Below are positions 43,606 to 52,668 of a DNA stretch of 64,000 nucleotides, one piece after another (the first letter of the stretch is position 1; each line of letters opens with the position of its first letter). The translations under genes and the position numbers were made by a program. The stretch lies in contig NW_025407829.1 of NCBI RefSeq assembly GCF_003324165.1, positions 434,001-498,000 on the forward strand, in the 5' to 3' direction. The stretch is from Naegleria lovaniensis. Taxonomy: Eukaryota; Heterolobosea; Eutetramitea; Acrasida; Naegleriidae. The notes under the pieces were generated by a model. It was not told where the DNA came from. It was given only the letters and a program-made list of their open reading frames with translations, and did no database searches.

Positions 43606-44676
43606 ATGGTAAAAGCAACGCAACATCGATTCACAAACGATGAAAGACGAGTTTTCAAACAAAAAACAGGTGTCCAAATATCTCAAAAACTAAGACCATA
43701 TATCCAAGGTCAAAAATTAGCCCCAGAACAAATTGAGTTCATTAAATTGGTGTGTGGAAAGTATGGAGATAAACCAAAGGTCTTGCAACAAATTTTACCT
43801 TTCGCACCTTCAACGATTTACAAATATTGCAATGAAATACAAAAAGAAAAAGCTCTCGGAAGGCCTCCACATTCAGGTAAATCAACCCACCTCTCTGTGT
43901 TAAGATTTATTGATATCATATTCAGTGAATATAATACTGTTAATTATGCAGAAGTACGTCAAATAGTTAAAGATTATCTTGATGTTTCAATTTCCATATC
44001 TCAGCTCTCCAAAATAACGACAAAATATTTGTTCAGGACATATAAGAAATGTGAAAAAGTATCAGTATATCGAAAAAGCCCAAGAGTACAATCTCAAAGG
44101 ACTGTGTACAGGCGAACTATTCGAACCTACAAAACAAGAATCATGTTTTTTATTGACGAATCGCATTTCTGTTATGACCATTTGATTAGAACAAGGGCTC
44201 ACATCAAAATTGGCAACACTTGTCAAAACAGTGCGCACAGAGTGAGTGGAAAACGTTTTTCATTATTGGCATGCATTAACGAGAGAGGAGGTTTGGTTTA
44301 CTGGGAACTTGTCGATACAACTAACAAAGCAATTGATGCTGATCGATTTAATATATTTCTGACAACATTGAGCAAATTGATCCCAAAAGATTGTATTTTA
44401 GTTCTTGACAACGCATCCATTCATAAGGAAAAAGAAGTTCATAGAATAATGAATGGCCAAGGTATTAGTGTGTTTTGGCAAAGCCCATACTCTCCTGACT
44501 TCAATCCCATTGAATTGCTTTTCGGATGGATGAAAACACAGTTGAAAAACTATGAACATTCGGTTGACTCTCTCGAAGAGATAATGGAGCAGGTGTTTGA
44601 TCAAGTTACACCCAAGTTAATCAAATCGTTTGTTCATCATTGCAAGGAAATCTGGCATGATGAGACAAAAACTTAA
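43606..44676 (+). CDS. DDE transposase of the Tc1/mariner-IS630 superfamily
   Basis: 356 residues, ATG at 43606 (MVKATQHRFTNDERR); an upstream in-frame TTG is not used. The N-terminal part has helix-turn-helix segments (KVLQQILPFAPSTIYKYCNE and VNYAEVRQIVKDYLDVSIS). The catalytic triad is in FIDESHFCYD, ILVLDNASIHK and SPYSPDFNPIELLFGWMK, with 34 residues between the second Asp and the Glu (DD34E, as in Tc1). The TA target duplication agrees with this superfamily. The open frame has no break. It cuts and pastes the surrounding element, and may also move TA-flanked non-autonomous elements if their ends fit, though the ends of the other elements in this window differ. Confidence 0.92.
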   Translation: MVKATQHRFTNDERRVFKQKTGVQISQKLRPYIQGQKLAPEQIEFIKLVCGKYGDKPKVLQQILPFAPSTIYKYCNEIQKEKALGRPPHSGKSTHLSVLRFIDIIFSEYNTVNYAEVRQIVKDYLDVSISISQLSKITTKYLFRTYKKCEKVSVYRKSPRVQSQRTVYRRTIRTYKTRIMFFIDESHFCYDHLIRTRAHIKIGNTCQNSAHRVSGKRFSLLACINERGGLVYWELVDTTNKAIDADRFNIFLTTLSKLIPKDCILVLDNASIHKEKEVHRIMNGQGISVFWQSPYSPDFNPIELLFGWMKTQLKNYEHSVDSLEEIMEQVFDQVTPKLIKSFVHHCKEIWHDETKT

Positions 44677-44723
44677 TAAATTTCGAGTTTGATCGAAATC
44701 GATTTTGAAGGATTTCGATGTTA

Positions 44724-44831
44724 ATCAACATCAAGTCAAAACGACAACGCATCAATGTCGCTCATTTCGATCTCGAAAAAAATCGCGAAAAAATCGTCGA
44801 TTTTTTATTCGCACTTTTTCGAAAATCACAA
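44724..44831 (-). repeat. Module A', right inner copy
   Basis: Exact reverse complement of 42306-42413; forms the right end of the inner transposon. It also contains the same short open frame beginning MSLISISKKIAKK, here not attached to a host gene. Confidence 0.9.
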
Positions 44832-44833
44832 TA

Positions 44834-45018
44834 ATCGATTCAGGTCGATCGTAATCGATTTTTTCGACTTTGCACGAATAGCATCAACATCGTATCTCGT
44901 CAACATCAAGCAAAATCGTTTTCGGGAAGAAACGTCCAAAAAATGATGGTTGACCGAATTTGAGCAAGTCGTTTTCGATTTTACTCGATTTTTTTTCGCA
45001 CTTTTTCGAAAATCACAA
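44834..45018 (-). repeat. Module B', right outer copy
   Basis: Exact reverse complement of 42416-42600; forms the right outer end of the nested structure and borders the cut-off first codons of the NYN-LOTUS gene. Confidence 0.9.
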
Positions 45019-45020
45019 TA

Positions 45021-45064
45021 TCATTCTCTTCGGAAGAAGGCAATAGTGTTTTATTGTCATCCAT
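45021..45064 (-). pseudogene. Severed first codons of the NYN-LOTUS gene
   Basis: Read on the minus strand from an ATG at 45064 (preceded by AACAACAAAA), this encodes MDDNKTLLPSSEEND and runs into the transposon. Joining it across the insertion with one TA reads in frame straight into TQPQQPTFEAAEHL of the NYN-LOTUS gene, so this is almost surely the gene's former start, now about 2.7 kb from the rest. Its promoter would lie further upstream, in the 81 bases before the vWA gene end. Confidence 0.85.
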
Positions 45065-45145
45065 TTTTGTTGTTTCAATATTTTAACAAGTTAATAATAA
45101 TTTATTATTCAATCATGGAATGCACTCACTCACACGAAACAACAA

Positions 45146-47089
45146 CTATCTAATCTTAATTTCATCGTCAATGATGAGACCCCATTGGCCTTTTCTTGTT
45201 ATCCATGTGATCTTCTTACCCTCAATAGCCATCTTTGCATACTTGGTTCCCTTGTCCTTATTTTGCTCGATGAATGTTCCTTCGCCAATTCGAACAAATC
45301 TACAAGCTCCATCGTTCAAAGAAATGTCATAATCTACGCCCTTAATTGTGACCTTGGAAGCGCTTGGATTGTGAATGGCTTCATGAACTTGTTTCATTTC
45401 TTCATCTGACAAATCACTTGCATCTCCAGCATAATCACCGTCTTGAGATGAAGAACCACCTGGACGAACTATTGCTGAAGATGATTTCAAGTGTTGCTGC
45501 ATGGATGGATTTGCCATTTGGAATTCACCAGCTTCACGATAACACAATCCCAAAAACATGCTTTGCATGCTATCAAAGTCTTTGAGCTCAAAACGACGAC
45601 CACCAGTCTCATCTGCTAGGAATTGATAAAAGTCAGTGGCATAATCTCTTCCCTGACATTGAACTGAGTGAATTTTGATGAAATATTCGTCAAAAAGCTT
45701 GGTAGCCTCCTCCTTGTAATTGATCTTCAAATATTCTTCTGTGGTATGTGGTACATCATCTCCAATTACAACAAGAGATCTTTGAGTGAAAGGATTATCC
45801 TTAGGGACCCAGCTCAAAGTTTGAGCCTCCTTTAACACCATTTCATAGCACTCTGCTGGATCGAGTCCTCCAGTACCACGTAAACTCTGCACAAATGATA
45901 CAATTTGGTCGATATCATTGCTGAAATCTGTCGAAATAGATCAATTAATTTTGGATAAGGAACAACCGTGGCAATTTTAAAAAACATTTTAACACGTACC
46001 TAATTTTTGCATGACGTAAAACATGTTGTAATCCGCATAGTCTCCAAAAGCAATGATACTAATTTGAATGGTTGGAATATCGTTCAATAACTGTTCACAC
46101 ATTCTTTGTAGTTTCCACTTTAAATCCTCAATGATATTAATTTGAGAGCCAGTGGTATCGAATGCGAAACATATCTGTACTGCAGGTACTTCATCACTCG
46201 TCTTTAGTCTTCTATTTCCTTCAGCGTAATAGCAACCTGACAAAATTTGTTGAAGTGTAATCTTCTTGTTGACCAAGGTATTGGTATCGAAATACTCCAT
46301 TTCAGTAATAGGAAGCGATGAAATAGCCCAATGAGTTGCATCGACGTCACCTCGTTTAAATTCATTACCTGGGGTTTTTGCAAGCAATTTTCTCAGAGCT
46401 TCCTCATAATCAATGTGAGAGGATTGAAATTCGGAAAATCTATTACCAGGTGTTCTCGAACGCAACACAGCACTATCATCGCTGGGCAAATTATTCAGTG
46501 AGATGTTTGTTGGTCTGTGATGAGTATTTGTGGATGACGATGAAGCACGGGAAGGTGTGCTTGATGAGCCATTACCTCTTCTGGATGGAGTAGAAGATGA
46601 TGCTGAACTTGTTGCCTTCTTTGCTCTACCCGGGGTGGTGTTTGTTTTTCGTTGCTTGGATTTCTTTGGTTTTACTTCGAAATCATCATCATCGTCATCA
46701 TCGACCATTGCACCATCATCATCATCAGATAATTCCGCCTCTTCCTCCTCCTCAATTTCTTCCTTCTTTCTCTTTGGAGTTGCTGCTTTCTTTGGTGTAG
46801 AACTACTAGAGGCTGCCTTCTTCTTCTTTGGAGTAGTGCTTGTAGATGAGCTACTGCTAGCAACAACTCTCAAATCGAAATCACCCACTTGAAAATCCTC
46901 CAAATGAGATGGGAGTTTACCTCGCGTAGAACGAATGGGTGTATCTCGTTTGGCAGGAGTGACCTTGTTGTTGTTGCTTGGTGTTCTTTTCTTAGGAGTA
47001 CCGGTAGCGGTTCTAGAGGATGGTGCTGCTGTTTCATCAACCATCTTTTCGGCTGACTCGAGGGTGTCGTGATTGGGTTGCGAAGACAT
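45146..47089 (-). CDS. von Willebrand A domain protein with basic disordered N-terminus, 2 exons
   Basis: Exons 47089-46000 and 45927-45146, 623 residues. Start ATG at 47089 follows a run of A; a second in-frame ATG exists at 47179. The first 200 residues are Ser/Thr/Lys/Pro-rich with nuclear-localisation-like clusters (TPKKKKAASSSS, TPKRKKEE) and two acidic runs (DDDD), giving a chromatin-protein look. A vWA domain follows: ICFAFDTTGSQ (metal-site DxTxS), LKWKLQRMCEQLLNDIP, IQISIIAFGDYADY, and after the intron SLRGTGGLDPAE and SLVVIGDDVPH. The C-terminal 100 residues, rich in beta strand, end in a unit I do not recognise. Role unknown. Confidence 0.82.
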
Positions 47090-47179
47090 TTTTTTATTTG
47101 TTTTTATTGAAAATTCCACTCGAAAATTGAAATTTTGAATAATAAAGTAGTTTGTCGGGCAACGCAAAACGTTGGCCAT

Positions 47180-47403
47180 AAAAACTACCTTATTTCAAGC
47201 ACCTTAAATTTCTTGAGCCAAGGTAAAATTGTTCCTCAAGAACTTGACACTTGAGTAGATACGTTTCTGCATCTTCTGGTCAAGTACAAATTTCGTTCAG
47301 TGAGGAACAAAGCAAGAAATTTTTTTGTCGTTACTGCAGACTTTCCTTTTAAAAGAAATGAGGACTTGTTGTTCTGAGATTTTTTATCCGTGTCATTGGA
47401 ATA
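47180..47403. other. Upstream region of the vWA gene up to the MITE
   Basis: No gene is seen. A 64-codon minus-strand frame at 47236-47430 starts without ATG context and runs into the MITE end, so it is not kept. Confidence 0.4.
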
Positions 47404-47800
47404 CTGTAAAATCTCGCCCGTAAGCAACAATCGAGGGTAAATGATTGTTTTGGCAAAAAAAAAGTGCTTATGTTCACCCTGCCAATTTTCTCAACATCAT
47501 ACCACCATTTCATAACGGCTATTTTTAATTAGCGAAAGTTTTGAGTGGTTTGGATCATCACAGGAGGAGAGTTTCCCGGATTTTCATTCGTAAACACATT
47601 CTCTAACAAGTTGATGAAGAAGTTGATTGTTGAAATTGTATTTAATAAAGCTTTATTTAAATACTCTGATCATCAGAGGCAAATCAATGCCTAACACCTG
47701 CTAGTGCGCTGTTGGCGGTTGAGAGGTTAATTGAGAGATGTTGGCTATTTTTTTTGGGGTTGCTTACGGGCAAACGTTTCTTACAGTCGAGATTTTACAG
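47404..47800. mobile_element. MITE, 397 bp, TA-flanked
   Basis: Terminal inverted repeats start CTGTAAAATCTCG at 47404 and end with its complement at 47800, flanked by TA (47402-47403 and 47801-47802). A second shared block, GCCCGTAAGCAA, lies 14 bases into the left end and about 30 bases into the right end, so the right arm has an extra insert. No coding capacity. It lies between the vWA gene and the start of the glycine-repeat gene, so it may contribute promoter sequence to either. Confidence 0.82.
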
Positions 47801-47904
47801 TAATAAGGGAACTTCGGTGTCAGCAAGTTCATCCCTTTTGATTTGAACGAAGATAAAAATTTTACATTTGTTGGCCGTCAGAGATAGAATTTTCTCAAAA
47901 CAAA

Positions 47905-50900
47905 ATGCCTAAAACGTTGGAAGTTAGTCGTTCAGGTGCGAATGGAATTTCAGGGTCAAGTGGTTTTAGGTGGGTAATCAATGTGACATTGTTATTGTCA
48001 TTATTATTTGACCTCGAACGCTCAAAAATGAGATTTTTTATCGAAAACGAACGAAAAACGAGTTTTGCAAACGAGTTTCAACGACTTTGAACGAGTTCCA
48101 ACGAGAATTAAACATTATTTTCATCCCACCGGAGACATATGTATATTTAATATACATCTAATCTTGTCTGCAGCGATTGATCCAATGGTTCAGGGATAAG
48201 AGAAACGATTGATAAACTGTTTAAACGGTCAATGTGGTGTTCACCCTCTTTTTTATATCACTTCTAATTCGCTATGGTGCCCAAGTTAGATTGGACAAGG
48301 TTACTATGTTATTTAGAAACGTACAGGGTGCCAATAATGTTGAAGTTGTCTTTGAGTAACCATTGTCTTTTAGGATGGCTGAGTCAATTTTTCATTTGAA
48401 TTCGTTTGTTTGCCACTCATTTTTCGCTGGAGTTACTGTTGCAATTGTTTTACCTCGTTTCAACTCGTTCGTTTCAACAACAAACATGGAATTCTGCGGT
48501 CGAATCCGTCTGATCACAAAAATTAAGAAAGAAATCAACAAAACCAATTGGAAAGGATATTGTATACAACACCACAAAAGCATGCTCAAAGTCTGTTCAA
48601 CGATGTCTTGGGTTGAATTTGGTAACAGAAAACAAAACGTTGTCTCATGAAATCGTTTGAAAAACTCTTTCACGTCCAGCAAATAGTGGTGGACAACAAT
48701 GAATTCGGTATTCCTTCCATCAAGGTACAATTAAAACGGAGTGAGTTCGATAAAAGTGGCCTTATAAATGAGGTGATAAACGACTTTGAACGAGTTCAAA
48801 CGAATTTAAACGAAATGAAAAAATTTTTATCGAAAACAAACGAGTTTCATTTTTTAGCGTTCGAGGTCAAATAATAATGACAATATTTATTCACACACAA
48901 GGTGTTTCATCAAAGCGGTTCTAACGGACAAAGTGGATCGGTACGTAAAACATTTGTTGGATATACACATGTGTGAATTTGAAACAAACTTTTTAGAGCG
49001 GTTCCAATGGTTACTCGGGAAGTAATGGTAAATCAGGATCGAACGGCCAAAATGGTACACATGGAGAAAATGGTACCCGAGGAACCCATGCTTCTCATGC
49101 GAGTGATATCAAAGTGTTGCTCGAAGGAATGGATCATCATTCGGTCAAAGTCACAGGAACAGTCAATGAAATAGTTCAAATTGAAGACGGCTCCGTTCAA
49201 GCTCTTTGTTTTTATGCCAATGGAGGGGATGGAGGAAATGGAGGTTCAGGAGGAAGGTATGTAACAAATGTTGTGGTAGTCTGCAGACTGTAAAAGATGA
49301 CACTTGTCATGTTTTGTTTTTATCATACACAGAGGAGGAGATGGAGGTAGCGGTGGTTCGGGAGGATCAGGAGGAAGTGGATCGAATGGAAGACACGGAG
49401 GAAGGTATGTATTTCACAACAGAAACACCAAATCCCTTTTGATACATCAAATATTTGTCCTATGGCCCACATGTGGTTAAATTAGTGGTGAAGATGGCGG
49501 TCCTGGAGGAGAGTAAGTATCATGTAAAAGTTTTTTGGATCACTCTTTCTAATAGTGGAGGAGAGTAAGTACAAATATTTAATAGTACTAAGGACAAACG
49601 GTTCTTAACTAATTGTCAGTGGTGGAGAGTAAGTGTTCAGTCATAATAATCATTTTCGATTGTTTAAATCCAATTTTTCACAGTGGTGGAGAGTAAGTAC
49701 TTGTTGTTGTTTCGTACTGATGTATTGACTCAACCTATTTCACTTAGTGGAGGAAATGGAGGAGAGTAAGTACTTTTTAGAGCTCTAAAATTTTGAACGT
49801 GTGTTCTTGAAACAGTGGAGGAGATGGTGCAGAGTAAGTTTTCTAGATATGCCCTCTTTGTGGTATGAATGTCATTTACAACAACAGTGGTGGTGATGGA
49901 GGAAATGGTGGACGAATTTCTATTGAAACTTACAATCCAGCTTTGCTTAAATTTGTATTTGCTCAAAGTATTGCTGGAAGAGCAGGTATGGGAGGTAAGT
50001 GAAGAGTGATTGGTTTACATTTATCCCATGACTAATTTCATTCAAAGGCTATGCTGGTAGCGGTGGTTCTGCAGGTCAAGGAGGAAGGTAGGTTTTCAAA
50101 CTCTTACAAGGAATGGTTTGGATCATGTCAAAATTTTCAGTGGTGGTTCTGGCGGTAGTGGTGGTTGTGGTGGTTCAGCAGGTTGTAGAATTGATGACCA
50201 AAGTAGATATCCAAGTAAGTAGAGTGTCATTCAATCTTGTTGTGTGACAACGAGCATCATTCTTTAAGGTAGTGGGCAATCAGGAAGTCATGGACAATCA
50301 GGTGAACGAGGTAGAGACGGTCATCCTGGAAGAGAGTAAGTATTTACAGAGTTGTTGCTGTTCATCAAGTAATCTTTTTGTAGTGGTCAATCGGGTCAGG
50401 ATGGACGACCGGGTCAACCTGGTTCAGTCACATTTCGAGTGTTGGATCCTCAAACGAGATGTGTCTTGGAAGAAGGTGACACAGTTTTCGATCTTAAAGT
50501 AGTACAATTTCAATTGAGTGCAGTAGAAGATGACGGTATTTTTGAACCAGGAGAATCTGTATTCGTTTCTGGAGTGGTGGTTAAAAACACTGGAGGAATG
50601 ACACTACCAGCAGGCTCTGTCATTAGCTTTCCCAATTTTGTGTTGCCTAACCAACATCCGTTCCTGTCCTCTAATCATGTGTTTGTATTAAATCAGCACA
50701 TTCCAAGAGGAGGATCTTTTCAAATTCCATTTCAATTCTATGGAGCACTTGCAGACATTCCTGAATCAAGCGTGTTTGGTCCCTATCGAACACGGATGAG
50801 TATTACTTCTAATGCATCGTTATTGACATCACCATTTAATGAAGGATGTTTAGTGAATGAATATCCAGTGTCTTATCCAATTCAATTAGGAGAGATTATT

Positions 50901-52646
50901 CAACCTCCTCAATTGGGTAGAACAGAAGTTGGCACTGTTACTGTCACCTTTAAAAACATATCAACTTTGCCATATGGAAGCACTGTAGGATCCAAACAGC
51001 ATTTGAAGTTTGTCATTTCATTTGATCCAAGATTTGTGGTTCATAATGAAAACGCATTGAACTCAATGAACGCTATAGAAGAAGAAATTCCAATCATTCA
51101 ACCTGGAATGACTTATTCTCGAAATTTCCAAGTGGAACTAAGTGATGCAACTCAATTCTTTGAGACGGTACCTTTCACAATGCATTTGTTTTTGAGAGGA
51201 AAACGAATTGAAAATATGGAAAGTATGGTGAGATTGACTCCAAACTATTTTCCAACTCAGCCAGGTCAAAATCCTTATGACGTGTTAATGATTACTGACA
51301 GACATATTGTAAGGAATGAATTCTTGTGCTATTTGAAGATCTTCGAGGGACTTGGTCTAAGTGTCAACATTTGGGACAATGAGAAATATTGTGGAGTTTC
51401 TGTCATTAGAGGAACAAACACGAGACATGCTGTGAGTTGGATTAACGGTGGCTACGAAGGAAAATTAATTTGTTATCCCATGTACAACGAAGGAGATGAA
51501 AACAATCTACTGCCAGATGACATCCTTCAGATTTTGTCAGGCAAGAATGGTAACAGTTCAACATCTTCCTCTCCAGCAACAGAGGGTGCCATCATCTTTG
51601 TGGGAAATGTTGAAGATGAGAACTTTAGACAACGTCTCTTTACGAACAGTGTTCCAAAACCAGTACCAGAAAAAGAACTAAGGGAATTGTTCATGCTGTC
51701 ATCACCAGATGAAAAAAGTCTTGAAAAGAGATGTTATCATTACTTTGAAAAGGTTCTTCAAAAATCAATGCCATCCAAACTGTACTTGCCTTGCAATATC
51801 AAGTTTGCTCCAAAGAAGAATGGTTTCTTCTCAAAGACCTCCCTGGGAACAGCTGACTATAAGGAGCTGTCAGTCACAGCCACCACTCGATGTTATTCAG
51901 TGAACACTCAAAGTGGAAATTCACAATCCATCCTGTCACAGGACTCACAAAACAACTTGACTCAAAATCAATTTGCAGTAACCTCTAACTTTGGAAAGTT
52001 GTTAAACACTGTACTCTTGTCGTTGCCTTTGGAGAAGCGTTTATGGTTAATCAAACAGCCAACCCAATGGCTAGCAAGTGTTAAATTCGTAGAGGAGCAT
52101 GGAGGTGTCTCTTCATACGTAACTGCAATTCTTTGGACTCTGTTCTGCAACATTCATGAAGAAATCTTGTTCAGAGATGTGATGGGCAGGTACACCGAGG
52201 TAATCAAGAAAGATTTGGAGAAACATGCAAAGGAATATCAATCCCACCCTTATCGTGATGTATTATGTGAAACCTTTTATCAAATGCTAGCCACTTTGAG
52301 AAAATTATTGAAATGGAAAGGACTATTATTTTCCAAGATGAAGGAAAACAAACGTCACTTTAAGAAATTTGCAGACGATGTCGAAGACATTTTACTTACC
52401 AAAATTATCACAAGCAATGAAAAGGCAGATTCCATCAAGAAGGAAACCAAATCCAAGATGAAAGTATTAACTGCCTCACATTTCATTTTCCACCTCAAGT
52501 ACATGAAAAGATTGTTGATGGGACGTTATCAACATGAATTGGAAAAGGAATTACATTCTGGAATGTTGGAAAGTATTAATGGTGTTTTTCACAAAAATTT
52601 GCAATCGGTCCAAGAGGTTAACAAGCAGTTCATGGAATATCTATAA
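47905..52646 (+). CDS. Glycine-repeat protein with five consecutive microexons, 15 exons
   Basis: Exons: 47905-47973, 48902-48940, 48997-49256, 49333-49404, 49486-49512, 49556-49564, 49620-49628, 49684-49692, 49748-49765, 49816-49833, 49888-49994, 50049-50088, 50141-50214, 50269-50335, 50384-52646. They sum to 1,027 codons including stop. The first 270 residues are short G-rich repeats (SGSNGYSGSNGKSGSNGQNG, then GGDGGNGG, GGSGGSGGSGGSG-like), broken by two beta-strand segments (VKVTGTVNEIVQIEDG and GGRISIETYNPALLKFVFAQ). The large last exon encodes about 750 residues without a recognised domain: beta-rich at first (Ig-like or transglutaminase-like strands, ESVFVSGVVVKNTGGMTL), then alpha-helical. 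No signal peptide is seen. Microexons are symmetric (phase 2-2), so any could be skipped without frame loss. Confidence 0.82.
47995..48883. mobile_element. Non-autonomous DNA element, 889 bp, inside intron 1 of the glycine-repeat gene
   Basis: Both ends carry TTGTCATTATTATTTGACCT followed by CGAACGCT as inverted repeats, flanked by TA (47993-47994 and 48884-48885). Inside the ends are AACGA/AACGAGTT motif clusters, among them ACGACTTTGAACGAGTT at about 48081 and 48780, both in the same direction. No transposase frame is present; the short open frames inside lack features. Without it the host intron would be about 38 bases; with it, 928. The exon joint is unaffected. Confidence 0.85.
49513..49887 (+). 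repeat. Tandem microexon-intron units with 64-base period
   Basis: Exon starts at 49556, 49620, 49684 and 49748 are exactly 64 bases apart (9-base exon plus 55-base intron), followed by spacings of 68 and 72. Every unit reads AG-TGG(A/T)GGAGA-GTAAGT at its exon, while the intron interiors have diverged. This fits tandem duplication of one exon-intron unit. Confidence 0.75.
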
Positions 52647-52668
52647 ACGTTCCAATGCTTCTAAGATC

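Larger units (their letters stand above)
42416..44831 (+). mobile_element. Tc1/mariner-type DNA transposon with two genes, inner copy (2,416 bp)
   Basis: Ends TTGTGATTTTCGAAAAAG at 42416 and its complement ending at 44831, flanked by TA (42414-42415, 44832-44833). The terminal match between its own two ends is only about 24 bases; inner flanks differ (module B left, module A' right). It encodes a DD34E transposase on the plus strand and an accessory protein on the minus strand. The transposase frame is intact, and the duplicate modules are identical, so the insertion is recent and may be active. Confidence 0.85.
42306..45018. mobile_element. Nested Tc1/mariner-type transposon, outer boundary
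   Basis: Both outer ends begin TTGTGATTTTCGAAAAAG and are flanked by TA (42304-42305 and 45019-45020). The ends are made of two modules: left A (108 bp) then B (185 bp), right, read inward, B' then A'. Each module pair is identical in sequence. The outer parts A (42306-42413) and B' (44834-45018) look like an internally deleted, reversed copy of the inner element, 295 bp with one central TA, into which the complete element (42416-44831) inserted. It lies inside the NYN-LOTUS gene. Confidence 0.85.

Noticed and set aside
44755-44946. A 63-codon frame starting MSLISISKKIAKK as a gene
   Set aside because: It is the second copy of the transposon end module that also heads the NYN-LOTUS gene; here it runs into module B' without coding continuation.
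48363-48874. Open frames inside the 889-bp element (both strands) as genes
   Set aside because: They overlap each other, show no domain features and lie within non-autonomous element sequence.
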